In this document: positions 1 through 11,721 of the stretch, in pieces | Layout of the letters: every line of letters starts with the position of its first letter | Numbering within the stretch: position 1 is the stretch's first letter | Assembly (NCBI RefSeq): GCF_003589595.1 | Contig: NW_020656077.1 | Coordinates: 865,443-929,442 of the forward strand | Direction of reading: 5' to 3' | Source: Hyposmocoma kahamanoa | Lineage: Eukaryota; Arthropoda; Insecta; Lepidoptera; Cosmopterigidae | Length of the DNA stretch: 64,000 nt | Made by a program: the position numbers and the translations under genes | The notes under the pieces: generated by a model | What the model was told of the DNA's origin: nothing | The model's database searches: none | Seen by the model: the letters and a program-made list of their open reading frames with translations, nothing else

Positions 1-423
1 AAACAATTTAGATAAAAGCATTTTTTTTAATAACTAACAACGTGAATTCAAAGAGGAACTAACGCAAGAACTACTTACTTACCTATTACTTACGTATTGG
101 AGCTGCTAACTTGAATTATGCAGATATTTGAGAAGGGCTTACAAAGTAATTGAGTATACGGAGACGCTGGCTTGTCCCTATCAATTTTACGTTAGTGTCC
201 TCTTAATTTAAGGCAGTACAGTCGAGAATAGAGCATATTTACTTTTATTTACGGCGGTTCTTAGGTCACGGCTCTAAATTTATTGACTTGATTTTTTCCG
301 GCATTTTTGGGGGTTCCCCATAGTAATAGCCGTTTATTTTATTGATTGCTATCACCTCATGCATTTGACCCTTTGACTCAATAAACAGCCAGTATGGCTA
401 TTTTCTCAAATGTGTTGTTCTTT
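1..423. other. Unassigned AT-rich DNA
   Basis: No ORF of note, no recognisable repeat and no RNA gene seen here. The stretch runs up to the T-run that begins the first palindromic repeat. Confidence 0.5.
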
Positions 424-895
424 TTAGTTTTTTTTTATGATACCAAGTGAAGGGACGATCAAATCGTGACCTGGAAGAGAGGCCTGGTGGTCATGTCTAA
501 TAGCTTTAAATCGTATAGACCTGAGGCACTGTCACTGCGTCCATCACCCTGAGACATAAGTTGACATGTCCCACGTGCCTGTAATTTCACCAGCACTTAA
601 CTTACCATTCGAAACCAGCAGTAAAGCTCCTTGTGAAAGAGTTCGTTCAGGTTGGTACTGCTGCTTTACCTATTTCTGCAACCAAGCAGTAATGTGAGCA
701 TTATGGTGTTCCGGTTTTGAAGTGTAAGGGTGCTGGTAGTGGTAATAAATTACAGGCGCATGGGGCTTGTCAACTTATGTTTCAGGGTGACAAGCGCCGT
801 AACAGTGCCTGCCAGATCTTTGCGATTTGAAGCTCTGAGTGACACTGCTAAGGAAAGGCGTGTAGCTTGATATTATAAAAAAAAATCCGAAACGC
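424..895. repeat. Palindromic (head-to-head) repeat, complete copy A
   Basis: Both ends of this ~470-bp element carry the same sequence in opposite orientation. The left end starts with a T-run followed by ATGATACCAAGTGA, and the right end finishes GATATTATAAAAAAAAA. Blocks such as CACCCTGAGACATAAGTTGACA on the left reappear inverted on the right as TTGTCAACTTATGTTTCAGGG. The arms are about 180 bp and diverged, with a unique centre of about 100 bp around 620-715. Related single arms occur at 1962, 18408, 25100 and 51873. It could be a foldback-type DNA element or a head-to-head dimer of a retroposon 3' end, because each arm ends in an outward A-run. The family name is unknown to me. Confidence 0.75.
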
Positions 896-1250
896 AGTAA
901 CTCTAAAGTAAAGCAAGGTGACAAGTACTTCCTTAGACGAACTACTACTACTAGTTAGTGGATATTGGTCTTTTACATACATGGTCACAGATTACGTTAT
1001 TGAATGAAACAGGATGGATTTTAGTGATATTAATAATATAAGTTTAGATTAATAACGGTATGTTTTGTTTTAAATTTTTGTTTTTTAATTCTGGTTGATT
1101 TTCTTATTTTATTGTTGTAGTTGTTTCTAAATTGCTGTGGCGCCATGGTAAATACCGTTATGTTACACTTTTTTGTTATTGAATAGATAAATAAATAAAT
1201 AATTTTTCAAAGTTGTAGTTCGGCTGGATCTATAAATTCGCAATACAGCA
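896..1250. other. Unassigned AT-rich DNA
   Basis: Low-complexity AT-rich sequence with a short (AAAT)n run near 1185-1205. Nothing else recognised. Confidence 0.4.
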
Positions 1251-1350
1251 ATGGAAGTTAAACTATTTTTTTCGGATTTACAATCGCGTATAGTTTATTC
1301 AAACAAACAAAGATTTCGGGCTCTTTAATAATCCCATGGTCACGACTAAG
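1251..1350 (+). repeat. Dispersed repeat E, copy 1
   Basis: Shares an ordered set of words with 4181-4270: TTTTTCGGATTT or TTTTTCGGGTCT, CGCGTATA, TCAAACAAAC and ATTTCGGGCTCT. The two copies are same-strand and diverged. The family is not identified. Confidence 0.5.
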
Positions 1351-1961
1351 ACAGTATTAGTCATCAAACAGATAAATGCAGACCACCCTATTCTGAATTA
1401 TAGTTACAAAAATAATACATTATAAACTTCTACATTTTTAAATTACCAAAAACACATTGCATTTTACGCTACCTACGATTCACTAAATATTTCTAGTAGA
1501 ATTTTTTAATACCAAATTTGACATAAAAACCTAAAAGCGACTGACATGTGATATTAATTTAGTTACGTTACGTATATATTAAACGTTAAAATTAACATAT
1601 AAAGAGAAATGGATAGTTTATATGAAATTAGGTAATCAAAAAGCCTTTTTCTCGTTCTAGTACAAGAAAACTATTTAAATTATTAGTGAACTAGAAATAG
1701 TAAGGGTGTTACTCTTGTCACAGTGTAGAGGAAACTGACAAAAACTTAGCAGCAACTCCCAACTAAGTATTAAGTTATTATAATACCACCAAGTATTCGC
1801 GTACTTACGCTGGAATGGCATTAAGTGGCTTAAGAGCATTGTTAATTTATTACATTATGTTTACTTTGATATATTGTCATGCTTATGTCGTACTCGTACA
1901 AATATATATGCGCGTAAAGTAGTCACGAATGTACGACGTATGAAATTTATATAACATTATT
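1351..1961. other. Unassigned AT-rich DNA
   Basis: No coding signal and no repeat similarity to other parts of the window were seen. Confidence 0.4.
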
Positions 1962-2198
1962 TTCGTAGCAGTAGAGCTCCTCGTGAAAGAGTTCGTCCAA
2001 GGAAGTACTGCCACCTTTCCTATTTCTGCCACTAATGCTCAAATTACTGCATTTTGGTTTTGAAGGGTAAGGGTGCTGGTAAAAAATTACAGGCACATGG
2101 GACTTTTCAAAGCTCTGAGTGGCACTGCAATTGTCACGGACAGGCGTGTCCCTTACCACCCAAGACTTGTTCGTCACGTCACTTGGTGCTATAAAAAA
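1962..2198 (+). repeat. Half copy B of the palindromic repeat family
   Basis: Begins inside the family's centre (AGAGCTCCTCGTGAAAGAGT, matching copy A near 627-648). It then runs through the arm (AAGGGTGCTGGT, AAGCTCTGAGTGGCACTGCA) to a terminal TGCTATAAAAAAA. The left arm is absent. A 76-codon minus-strand ORF over it is a chance reading of the repeat. Confidence 0.7.
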
Positions 2199-4180
2199 AT
2201 ATATATTCTACGATTGGTATACCTGCTCCATAGGTTAGGATAGCCTAATGTATGTATAGACAATTAAACGATCACTTTTTAAACCTGTATAGTGGAATAT
2301 TACGTAACTGAGGTAAGGTAGAAATTTCAAAAAACAATTTGGACGTACCTTAGATGATTTCAAGAATAACGGACTATTTCAAAAATACTTCATTCGTCAG
2401 GGATATTGTTTAAAAATCTGAGCTAAGAGCTAATCAATGGAAAGCTACTCTACTCACAATAAAATTTTGCCCATTCTGCTTCACAGACAACTGTGTAATA
2501 AGTCCAAACCAATTATTCTTAAAAACAATTATCTAACCTATTCTTAATTAGGATTTTTAATAAAGACCTACCTACTATAATACCTACTTGTTAATATTAT
2601 CGTAACTCGATGCGATCGAATTAATAATTTTACCGTCTGATACCCCAACCTAATAGTCTTTTTGACTAACTGTATGTTATTTAATACTATAAAATATGAA
2701 CACAAAACAAAAAAATACAAAAACAATAAAGGTGGTAATGCGTTTCAATTTATAGTTAGATTCGTCACAATAAAACCTGGGGTTTATGTCATAATCGCGG
2801 CGAATGGGTTCAGTATAAAATATAATATAAAAGTTTACTCTCGAACCACCTGCGACGCCCGCCCGGTCAGATATCATTGTTACTCACCGATCTTTGCGCT
2901 TTGAAACACGTCTTTGTAGGAAAGAAAATTGGAAAAGTTATTTATTCTTCCTCTTATCGTATCGATGGCATATGATATATTATTGCAGCCTAAAGTTTAG
3001 CCAAATTGACTCTTCATTACTAGTTGCTATTAAATAATCAGGCGTGTCGGTGTTAGGACACGCATGGCATGATGTGAGGCGCTAAATCCGGGTTCCATCT
3101 GAAAATCCCTAACTGAACAAGTCTTTGCTGATTCCATAGCTTATTTATAGGTTTCCAGATCGACTATGGCCATTTAGATCTAGGAAGAAGGTTCTCTGAA
3201 GGCGGGACAGAAATATTATTTCGCACCGTACGTTGTACCTCGCCATGCTCAAACTTTATTCAAATAATATGACGCAGAGGATTAATATACACTAAACGCT
3301 TTAAAAAAAATTAAGTCTGAATTCAATTAATTGGATGATAAATTGCCTAAACTGCTGATTACAATGTAGCTACGAGCCTTTGTATCTCTTAATCGATCTA
3401 GTACAGTTTTGGAGAATTTAAAACAAATTGCTTTAGTTGAATATGACTTTTTTGTAAACAGACTGTAATTAACTTTTTTTCGATATTACCATTTATTTTA
3501 GGTTTCTTGTAATTTCGTGTAAGATGCTGAGTAGACAATAAGTTTTTGCTCTTAGTAAAAAATATAGGTATCTATCTACCTTTGGAGAAAATGGTCTTTG
3601 TTAATGATGTTATTTATACACAACTTGTTTGTTACTCTACCAATCAAAAGGTAGCCCTTGGACATATTTTTGCAAACTACACTTTAAGCCAATAAATATA
3701 ATTCATACATTCATCAAATCATACATTAGAAACTTAAAATTTGGCATACATTTACAAAAGACAGAGTAGTAAGTAATTGCCCGTTGAGTTCAACTGAATT
3801 CAATAACAATGACAATTAAAACCAAAGTCATTGTTTGCTTAGTTAAATCTATACGTATAGTAATGATTATATATAAAAACAAACACAAATAAGTACAGGT
3901 GCAGAATTAACCTCCGTCCGGTTGTTTCCGCGAGGTTACGGCCTAACCCATAACCCGTGTGTTATGGCTTGTATTATTATAACTTTGTCCAAGATATCCC
4001 TAAATGTTACTGGAAGTTTTAATACCCCGTTTTCAACTCAACATACCGAGAGAAAAATATTGATAAATGATTTTGTATAGATACGTCACGTTCGCAATAT
4101 ATGTATGTTTAGAACATAATACATAGTTTTACATAAATTTATGATACATGTCGACTTTTCAGGCTTTCGCGATTAGAAAT
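2199..4180. other. Unassigned noncoding DNA
   Basis: About 2 kb of AT-rich sequence. Around 2838-2870 a GC-richer patch (CTCGAACCACCTGCGACGCC) looks like a fragment of a tRNA-derived SINE head in reverse orientation, but it is too short to assign. The short overlapping ORFs on both strands at 2662-2904 have no domain features. Confidence 0.4.
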
Positions 4181-4270
4181 GAAGCTAATTTTTCGGGTCT
4201 AAAGCGCGTATATTTGTTTTTCAAACAAACCAACATTTCGGGCTCTATACAGGTTCCACGATTACGGCTG
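4181..4270 (+). repeat. Dispersed repeat E, copy 2
   Basis: Same ordered words as 1251-1350 (TTTTTCGGGTCT, CGCGTATA, CAAACAAACCAACATTTCGG, GGCTCTATA). Orientation is the same as copy 1. Confidence 0.5.
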
Positions 4271-4320
4271 ACTTTGACCTTGGGACCAGTAAAGAGCTTT
4301 GTTTCCATTAATACTTGAAA

Positions 4321-4440
4321 GGTGAAGCCTGAAAACCAGCAAATTGCTGAGGCTTTTACCTTTTCTTCAACATAGATCTAAGGATTTTTTTATTTCGTAT
4401 GTTGTATGTTCTGTGTTGAATAACTGAAGTCTTTTTATTT
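4321..4440 (+). repeat. Dispersed repeat F, copy 1
   Basis: Starts GGTGAAGCCTGAAAACCAGC and continues through TTGCT, a pyrimidine-rich stretch, ATAGATCTAAG and TATGTTGTATGTT. The same order is found at 56082-56210. It may be the 3' part of a LINE or SINE, since it ends in T-rich sequence, but I cannot name the family. Confidence 0.55.
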
Positions 4441-4779
4441 TTTTATTTATTTATTAATCGTACATATTCAAACTATTAATATTACTCAAAAACCAGTGAT
4501 GTCCCTGTCTTAGATCCAACTTTTTTCTAAACATAAAAAACGGCGCGTACGCTACAGACGTATCTGCAGCTTGTAATCTGCCTCCCTTATCATAAACAAC
4601 GTAATCGACTTTTTCAGTGAAATTTAGTCATTAATTGTTTTTTTTTCTTCGATGGTTATTAAAATATTCGGAATCAGCGATACGAAATTTGCAACCTCCT
4701 AAAAAGCGGGTTTTAATACCTTAATTTGTCTCAGTTTTATTGATAAGCAAAATCAAACGTATTTTTTATAGAAAAAAAG
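4441..4779. other. Unassigned AT-rich DNA
   Basis: No feature recognised. Confidence 0.4.
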
Positions 4780-4995
4780 GTTTAGTTGTCAATAACTGTC
4801 AATAAGAACCGTTACTTCACAGAACTACCACGCAGAGATCCCGAATTCGATTCCCGGGCCAGGAGAAACATTTGTATGGCCTACATTTATTTCTCTCGTG
4901 AGTTTGGGTGTAATTTGTGGATGTCTATGTGTGTCCATGGCACCCGCGATATAGAATTTGAGTGTATGCGTAATAATAATAATATCTCGAAAGTT
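4780..4995 (+). repeat. tRNA-derived SINE, family C copy 1
   Basis: A B-box-like motif (ATTCGATTCCCGGGCC) near 4845-4860 is followed by a conserved body (TTTGTATGGCCTACATTTAT, GTGAGTTTGGGTGTAATTTG) and an (AAT)n tail at about 4971-4983. The body matches 6085-6390 and the reverse complement of 11456-11719. The 78-codon ORF here is a reading of the SINE. Confidence 0.8.
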
Positions 4996-5659
4996 ATCAA
5001 AATGGAAATGCGTTGTTTATGACAAGGAGGGCAGTAATGTTTATGGTGTCATCTAACTTGACAAGACGAAGACAAACATGTTTCCCACTGTCAAAGGCGA
5101 CAGAGTCATGTTACTTCTAGATTAAGTCAAGTAATTCTGTGTAGAAAAGGTTATAAGTTACAGAGGTCGGGATATTTATTCGTTCGGTTCGATTGTAGTT
5201 TTATGGGCGGCCGTAAATGCTCTCTTATTGGGCCACATTTGAATAATACGAGCTATGCCGAATGTTACTTGTAATGCGCAAAAATATTTACCTAAACATG
5301 CACCTGTAGTAATATTTTTTGCCATATAAATATTTGTCTTGAATTGGAGTATTATTTGAGATCACACATACATTGCAATAGTTATTCAGGGAATTGTGTA
5401 CACAATGTTGATTCGGTAAATTTATTCCGCCAATGAGGCCTATTTAGGGAGGTATGTTGATCGTTATTAATATGAACATCTTTTGTTGTCAGGAGTCCTC
5501 TAAACTATAGCAAAATAAATTAACAGTTCCATGTAGAATTAAAAGAGCAAAATGTATGGAAAACGTGATATTTCATTAGTAATCTGAGAAGCTACACCCA
5601 GATTTATGAGAGAGATATTGAATTTCGATATTTTTTTAATTATTAATACGAATATCGAA
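4996..5659. other. Unassigned AT-rich DNA
   Basis: No gene, RNA or repeat recognised. Confidence 0.4.
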
Positions 5660-5865
5660 AATGGATGGTTGAATTCGAACCTGCGCCTCAAGCATACCGT
5701 GCCTGACGCCCGCCCAATTGCGTTACAGAACGAACCATAACACTACAAACTTTTCTGTGTGCTTGTTGCAGATCTTTGTTATTGGTTTTTGACGACTTTT
5801 TTTAACGATCTTCGTATTAAAAATTATAGCAAAGTAGTGGAGTAATTTTAACAAAAAATAATTGA
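5660..5865. repeat. SINE family B copy with head and tail in opposite orientations
   Basis: A tRNA-like head reads on the minus strand: the B-box-like GGTTCGAATTC as the reverse complement of 5680-5690, with GGCACGGTATGC further in. The tail CGTATTAAAAATTATAGC followed by AGTGGAGTAATTTTA reads on the plus strand, as in the intact copy at 12640. The head is therefore inverted relative to the tail, consistent with an inversion during target-primed reverse transcription or with two separate insertions. Confidence 0.5.
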
Positions 5866-6084
5866 ATATCACAGTAGTAAAATATCGTGATGTTCAATAA
5901 ACTTTATACTGATATTTTTTATTATAAATGACACTAAATCTAGGTTAAAACAAATTTATTCTCGTTTCGTAATAGAGATTAAGGATTTAATTTTAACTGC
6001 ATAATCGTGTAGCGAGTATCTAATTAGTATAACCATCTTATACTTCATGGTAGACATTGCATGGTGATTTGTTTTCATGTATTA
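5866..6084. other. Unassigned AT-rich DNA
   Basis: Short spacer between two SINEs. Nothing else seen. Confidence 0.4.
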
Positions 6085-6390
6085 ACGCTTCCGTGGCCGA
6101 CCAGTTACCATGCAGCTAATGTAACGTATCTAGGAGACGAAATAACTTCCGTTTATATGGGATTTATTTTTAACTGCCTCTGTGTATAACGGCGATTGCC
6201 GCCCAGAGGTCTTAGGTTCGATTCCCGGGCCGGGAGACATATTTGTATGGCCTGCATTTATTTCCCTCGTGAGTTTGGGTGTAATTTGTGGTTGTCTATG
6301 TGTGGTGTCTATGGCACCCGCAACACAGGGTTTCCCTAGTGTGGGGATATGTTGAGGGTGTGCGTTATTAATATTATCATTATTATTATG
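6085..6390 (+). repeat. tRNA-derived SINE, family C copy 2 (long form)
   Basis: A 5' module (GCAGCTAATGTAACGTATCT, GGAGACGAAATAACTTCCGT) is followed by a tRNA-like head ending in the B box GGTTCGATTCCCGGGCC, the shared body (GTATGGCCTGCATTTATTTC, GAGTTTGGGTGTAATTTGTG) and a tail of ATT-type triplets. The 5' module is also present in the minus-strand copy at 11456-11719, so it belongs to the element and is not host flank. Confidence 0.8.
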
Positions 6391-8204
6391 TGTACTTCTG
6401 AAGTAACAAAATTAGAGTTTACATTATATTTGAACATAGGTACCTATTCATTGCTCTGTGAGGTGTCCCGACCACCTCGCCATTTCTATGTTATTCCTAT
6501 TTCTTTTTATATTATTTGTTCTTTTATAGCGTACGCCCATGTTGCCATATTTAAATTTTATTCGCCTTAATGTTGCCACACACGCGACTGCTTGCAATCT
6601 CATACCTATGCCATTACAAACATATATTGCGATGGTATAACCTTATTTTATACTTTATTGTATGACAACAAAGCTCAAGCCATATTAAACAGATTGAAAA
6701 TATGAAATGGAATTAGTATAGAGATGTTGGGAAATAGAAACGATTTGGGAGCAATGTTTTTATTTAGAATGAGGCTGTTTCAGTATGGAAGGGGATGTTT
6801 GATATTTACCTGTCTGTTATGATTTGAGTGGTTATTTGGGGGGAAATCGGCGGATTATTCCGCTAAATGCGCACAATCAAAGAACGGGAATCCAAAATGT
6901 ACCAATTCTAAGATCAAAGGAAGGAATATAAATGTAAAAAGCTTCTTCTTTCTACATGTTGTTTCAGTATATTATGGAAATGTCAGCGTCACGTCACGTC
7001 GTAAGTCTTAGACAATTTTTTTTCCATCCTCCAAGTCGTAAGTGGACATTTCAATACGTGTTCAGATCATAGATATATAAAAGCTTAGATTCAATTCATT
7101 ATTGAAATACCTACTTAAAGAAACCATATTAGAACTCTTATCAAACTTGTTGTCTTGTCTTGCGAACAAACAGAGAAAAAAAGAAATTTCAACGTTTCAG
7201 GAAATATTCAGAATATAAGTTGTCCCACTATAAAAATATTTAAAAAAAAAACTGAAAATTCACTGCCGTTCACAGTTTTATTAAAGTTAAGATTTTGGAA
7301 GATGAAAACTAATTTCTTAGTTAATACGTTGACAGAGCTAGAGTCGTGACAATTGAGTGGTAAAAGGTGTTCGCAGACTGTGAATTTTTTCCGACTCTAA
7401 TTAAGGGGGCTCGCAGCGCCATGTGCGCTTGGCGTCGCGTAAATCATCCTTACTTATTAAAAGAATTCGCTACGAATCGAACCTCTTTAAGAAGTTAACC
7501 TACTCCATACACGTACACTCTGCTCTCTACTTTCTTTCTTAAAAAATAAGGATTATAATTCCGAGACGTCTCAAACAGCAAAGTCATTGGTTTGTATGTT
7601 GGCGTATAGGAAAGCCATTGGAAAAGTAATGCTTTTTAATATTAAAAGCCTAAAGTCAGGACTGTGAATAATTTTGTGTTTTAAATGAAGGAAGTCGTGA
7701 TTTTTCGCAGCTTATTGTTTAACGACATATGTACTCGTTAGGTAGGAGTTTTAAATGTCGTTAATGCATTTACTCAATATATGAGGCTTCCTTTCGGCTA
7801 GTAAGTAAAACATAATTATTCGACACTGAAAAGCAATATTGTCGTATATTGAAAAATGTATAATGATATTTTTATAATTTTGGTATCTAGGAGTCCTTAT
7901 GTTACGACGTTATTTTTTTCGTATACGACATCTATTTTTGACAATACACGGGAAAATTTTGGAAATAGAACTTTGGAAATTCAATATACATACACGAAGT
8001 AGTGAAGTGTCTATTATAATATAATATAATTTACATATTATGTAAAGCTGATAGCCAAGGGTTTTCGTTGATATGTAAAAACACTAATATGTTTTAATAT
8101 TATAACATCCCGTAACTTTATAAATTTGTAGTGCTATTATTTTCATAAATATACAGGTAAGGTACAATAAAAGCTTAAATACTCGAAAGTAATTGGGTCC
8201 GCGC
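6391..8204. other. Unassigned noncoding DNA
   Basis: AT-rich and gene-free. A short GC-richer patch at 7390-7450 (GGGGGCTCGCAGCGCC) stands out but carries no identifiable motif set. ORFs here are under 75 codons, low in complexity and not convincing. Confidence 0.4.
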
Positions 8205-8760
8205 GTTAAGCTGCCCAGGACGCAGGCAGCGTTCTCCCTTTGTATGGCTATGCTAATGCGTTGGGCAAGGTAACTTTTCCCAGACAGTCTATTAATTTTC
8301 TTGGATAAAATTTTGTACAGAACAAGGGCATCAGGACCCCACGAGTCAAGGCTTTCGACTGCAAAGGCTGTAAATAGGTAGTCGGAGCCGAGGTCCTGTT
8401 ACTACTACTTTTTTCCTTTTTTACTCTTGCTGGTGTGCTGTAGATGGAATGGGGCAAGAGTCTCGGCACACGTGGCGTCCCACATCAGTTCCCAGCCCAT
8501 ACTCCAAGGGATGAATGAGAGTTATTCCGTCCGGACGTCTGCCATCAGTACGCAACTTACCACTTGGCTAGAGTATAGCGGACACATTAACCGTGACTGA
8601 AGGATGATGTCTTTGATGGCTGCATGCCGGGAGATACGACCGGCTAATCGAAAATTCATCAGGTGATTTACGATAACCCTCCTGGACGACGTACCGTGCC
8701 TTCCTGCCTTTTCTGTTCATCTGGCGCACCCTGAGCAACAATCGGCTAGTATGTCACGGT
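8205..8760 (-). pseudogene. Relic of a retroelement protein C-terminal region
   Basis: Read on the minus strand with several frameshifts, this stretch encodes ordered fragments NFRLAGRISRHAAIKDIIL, RRPDGITLI, MWDATCAETLAPFH, FAVESLDSWGPDALVLYK and YLAQRISIAIQRENAACVLG. I recognise this fragment order as a conserved C-terminal region found in many animal genomes next to reverse-transcriptase-type proteins. The clade is not certain. The frame breaks show the copy is dead. The 73-codon minus-strand ORF at 8248-8469 is a reading of this relic in one wrong frame. The PDG and WDAT spacing could suggest a nuclease-like fold, but that is speculation. Confidence 0.65.
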
Positions 8761-9874
8761 GAGACGATGGCTTTGTATGTCATCAATAGGTAAGATAAGA
8801 AGAAGAAGAATATTTGAAGAAGATAATTTAAAAATCGCAGATTCAGTGGCATCCTGTATGTAGCATAGACTAATTAATAATAATTATATTGAAACGCACA
8901 AGATGCGAATACCGAAAATTAATAAGTGCTGTTTCAAATCAATTCAAAATCTCTTTATTTCGTAGGTAAGCAAATAATGAAGTCTTTATAATAAAAATTC
9001 AATTGAATAAGGTTGAAGAATGTGTAACAAATTTTTGAGTTTGTTCAAATTTATTATTCAAAATACGTACAATCTAACTAAAAGAGGTTGACGTTGTGTG
9101 ATTAAATAGACAGAAATAACATTTTGTGTAGTTTGTTTCACAATAGTTTGAATGGCAAAATTTTTAATACTAACTGGAGGTTATTTACATCTTAACTGCG
9201 TTTCTGACGTCGCGAAAACGACTATCGAGAATATTATGTATATTACGTGCATTTCAAAACCTAAACCTCGATTCTATTAATTATTGGTAAGTAATTTATA
9301 ATAAAAGTAACAACAGCACAATTTTAGATCGAGTTTTAGTATAGATTCACCAATAAAAGTAGGTAGTAAGTAATAATAGAAAGTATAAAATTAGGCACTT
9401 TAAAAGTACATAAATAAAGAAGTCGAAAGAGGGAAGCTTAATATTAGCTTTCGTCTGATCCTGTATAAATTACACCCTGTGATCGGAAATGATTGTTACT
9501 GTACAGCGTGATTGGTTTACATTTTTTTTGCGTATTTATGTGTATGGGCAGTTATTGTATTATAGCATTCTGAAATCTTTGCTTGTCAGATGTGAGTATG
9601 TTTCTTAGAGTGTGGAACAAAATTTGAAAATTCAAGGAGTAGGAAGTAGTTATTTCATTAAGATGCCTTATTACATTGACCTACCTTATTAGCAATATTT
9701 TATATACTTATTCAATGTACGACGGTTAATAAACGTAAGCGTAGAATACCAACATAATCCATTATCAAAACCTAAGTGATCTTTTTTTCTAGACAACCAC
9801 ACCAATTGCCTGGTTTCAAACTACGGAATCTCCTGTGCTATGAGTATTAGAGCAACATAATTTACTTTGAGGTA
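8761..9874. other. Unassigned AT-rich DNA
   Basis: A short GAAGAAGAA run lies near 8799-8813. Otherwise no gene or repeat was recognised. Confidence 0.4.
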
Positions 9875-10005
9875 CTTGCCAGAACACCCAGGCCAGATTT
9901 TAAAAAAGGTCATTGCCTAATTTGGTCTTAACGGGAATCGACCTTGGGACCTCCTCATCCAGCGTCCATAATATAAACTGTTGGGCCACAGAGGTCGTCG
10001 TTTTA
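9875..10005 (-). repeat. tRNA-derived SINE head, minus strand
   Basis: On the reverse complement the order is GACCTCTGTGGCCCAACAG (A-box-like), then GGAGGTCCCAAGGTCGATTC with a B-box-like GGTCGATTCCC, then AAGACCAAATTAGG. This is the tRNA-like head of a SINE. It lacks a matched 7-bp acceptor stem, so it is not a functional tRNA gene. Confidence 0.55.
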
Positions 10006-10169
10006 GATGTCTAACGAGAATCGGCTAGTTAATGACTACTTGGATTGTCATTCATCTTTGGTGGGAAATAGCATGAGAAGAAGAGAAGTAGAAGGAAAAG
10101 ATATGTTTGCAATTTAACATGAAAATTTAGAGTAACTTATATTAAATTTTCAATTCTTATAAACAACAG

Positions 10170-10620
10170 CCTGGACGTACCAATCGGCAGCCCCCTTTAA
10201 TTCAAGCATATTTTCATAAATGCAAACATTCAGAAAGAATTTCCTTCCAAAGCTCATAAATATTTCCCACTTTTACTGCTCTCATCCAAGTTGGAACAAA
10301 AGAATAAGTCCCTTATTTCGTAAGCGATAGAGTACATAGGGAAGGTTGAGGGAAAACTCATAAGCGCGTTTTAAAACGGCTCGCTACGGGGGCAAATTAA
10401 AGATTAATCCGAATCTCCAATAAATATCGGAATGAATTCGGTTTGAAATTGAAATCGAAGAATTGGAACTTATTCCGGATCCATTTGTAGATGAGGTGTT
10501 TTTTCGTGGCGATGAGTTACGCAAGCCAAATGAGATTTAGCGTCCACTTTACCGTCGCCGTAATCGACACTCGACTAAATTAATTGGATTCTTTTTGCCC
10601 AGGGACTAATTATGATTTGT
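10170..10620. promoter_or_regulatory. Candidate conserved noncoding block
   Basis: This is a more complex, less AT-repetitive stretch than its surroundings. It has TAAT-core homeodomain-type words (AAATTAAAGATTAATCCG near 10395, CTAAATTAATTGG near 10573) and no ORF. Its regulatory role is inference from composition and motif content only; no comparison with another genome was possible. Confidence 0.25.
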
Positions 10621-11455
10621 GCTAACAAATAAGTTTTTTTAATCACTTAAAGGGTGCCATTACTAATTTGCTGATGGAATCATAAGTTTCTCTAAAAAGG
10701 GTTAACGTTAACAATGACAGATAGTGAAAATTTTTATATATTTTTTTTCTCGCGCTGTTTGCTTTGGGTATTTTCTACACACAACTGTTCTATATCTTAT
10801 ATTGTTTAGCATAAATTGCTGTTAAACTTCTTACCCAAATAGATGTAATTAATTCCAACAGAACGTTAAAATAGGTAGAAACCGAACATTATCAGTACTT
10901 ATATTATGCAATATTCAGGGTCATGGACTCTTGTAGCAGATCTACGTACCTACAACTTTATTATATACAAACTGCTTAGAGAACTTCGAAAACATAGGCG
11001 GCTTCCGTAAATGCACTCAAATCGAATCACACAGATTCGTCTACTAATTTATATATCTATTGTAATCCACTCCGAAAAAAACGTTAACATTAAAAAGCCA
11101 CTTAGTGTCATGCGAGTCGTGGAACACTTCCAATCTGGCGACAGTTCATTGGTGAGGCTCTGGTCTGCAGAGAGTATAACTCACGCTGGCGGGTGGTGGT
11201 GGACCGCAAGGCGCCGGGAAGACGCGCTCCCAATGAAGCACGGGAGATCGTAAATTGCAATTTGTCGCCCGATCCTCTAGTGAAGATCGATGCTTTTGTT
11301 TTACAAATGTAGACCTTTGTATTGCGTAGACAGAACCCCGGGGGCAATTTCATAGTTATCGTAAATTATTGATATTAGACTATTATAATCATACTGGCAT
11401 TTAATTTATCTAAAAATGTTTGGCAGAAAACTATTATGAATTTATGAAATAAACA
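10621..11455. other. Unassigned DNA with a GC-richer patch
   Basis: Mostly AT-rich. The patch at 11100-11345 is GC-richer and open in two frames on opposite strands (80 and 81 codons). No domain was recognised in either frame, and it may be a decayed retroelement piece. Confidence 0.35.
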
Positions 11456-11719
11456 ATAACGCACACACACACTCAACATAGCCCCGCACTAGGGAAACCC
11501 TGTGTCTCTGGTGCCATGGACACTTACATAGACAACCACAAATTACAACCAAACTGACGAGAGAAATAAATGTAGGCCATACAAATATTTCGCCCGACCC
11601 GGGAATTGAACCTGGGACCTCTGCGTGGCAGTCGCCGTTATACACAGAGGCAGTTAAAAATAAATTCTTTATAAACGGAAGTTATTTCGTCTCCTAGATA
11701 CGTTACATTAGCTGCAGTA
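11456..11719 (-). repeat. tRNA-derived SINE, family C copy 3 (long form)
   Basis: The reverse complement gives the same module order as 6085-6390: GCAGCTAATGTAACGTATCT, then CCTCTGTGTATAACGGCGAC, the B-box-like GGTTCAATTCCCGGG, TTTGTATGGCCTACATTTAT and a terminal GTGTGCGTTATTG. The 5' end of the SINE abuts the TA at 11720-11721 where a mariner element starts. Confidence 0.8.
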
Positions 11720-11721
11720 TA

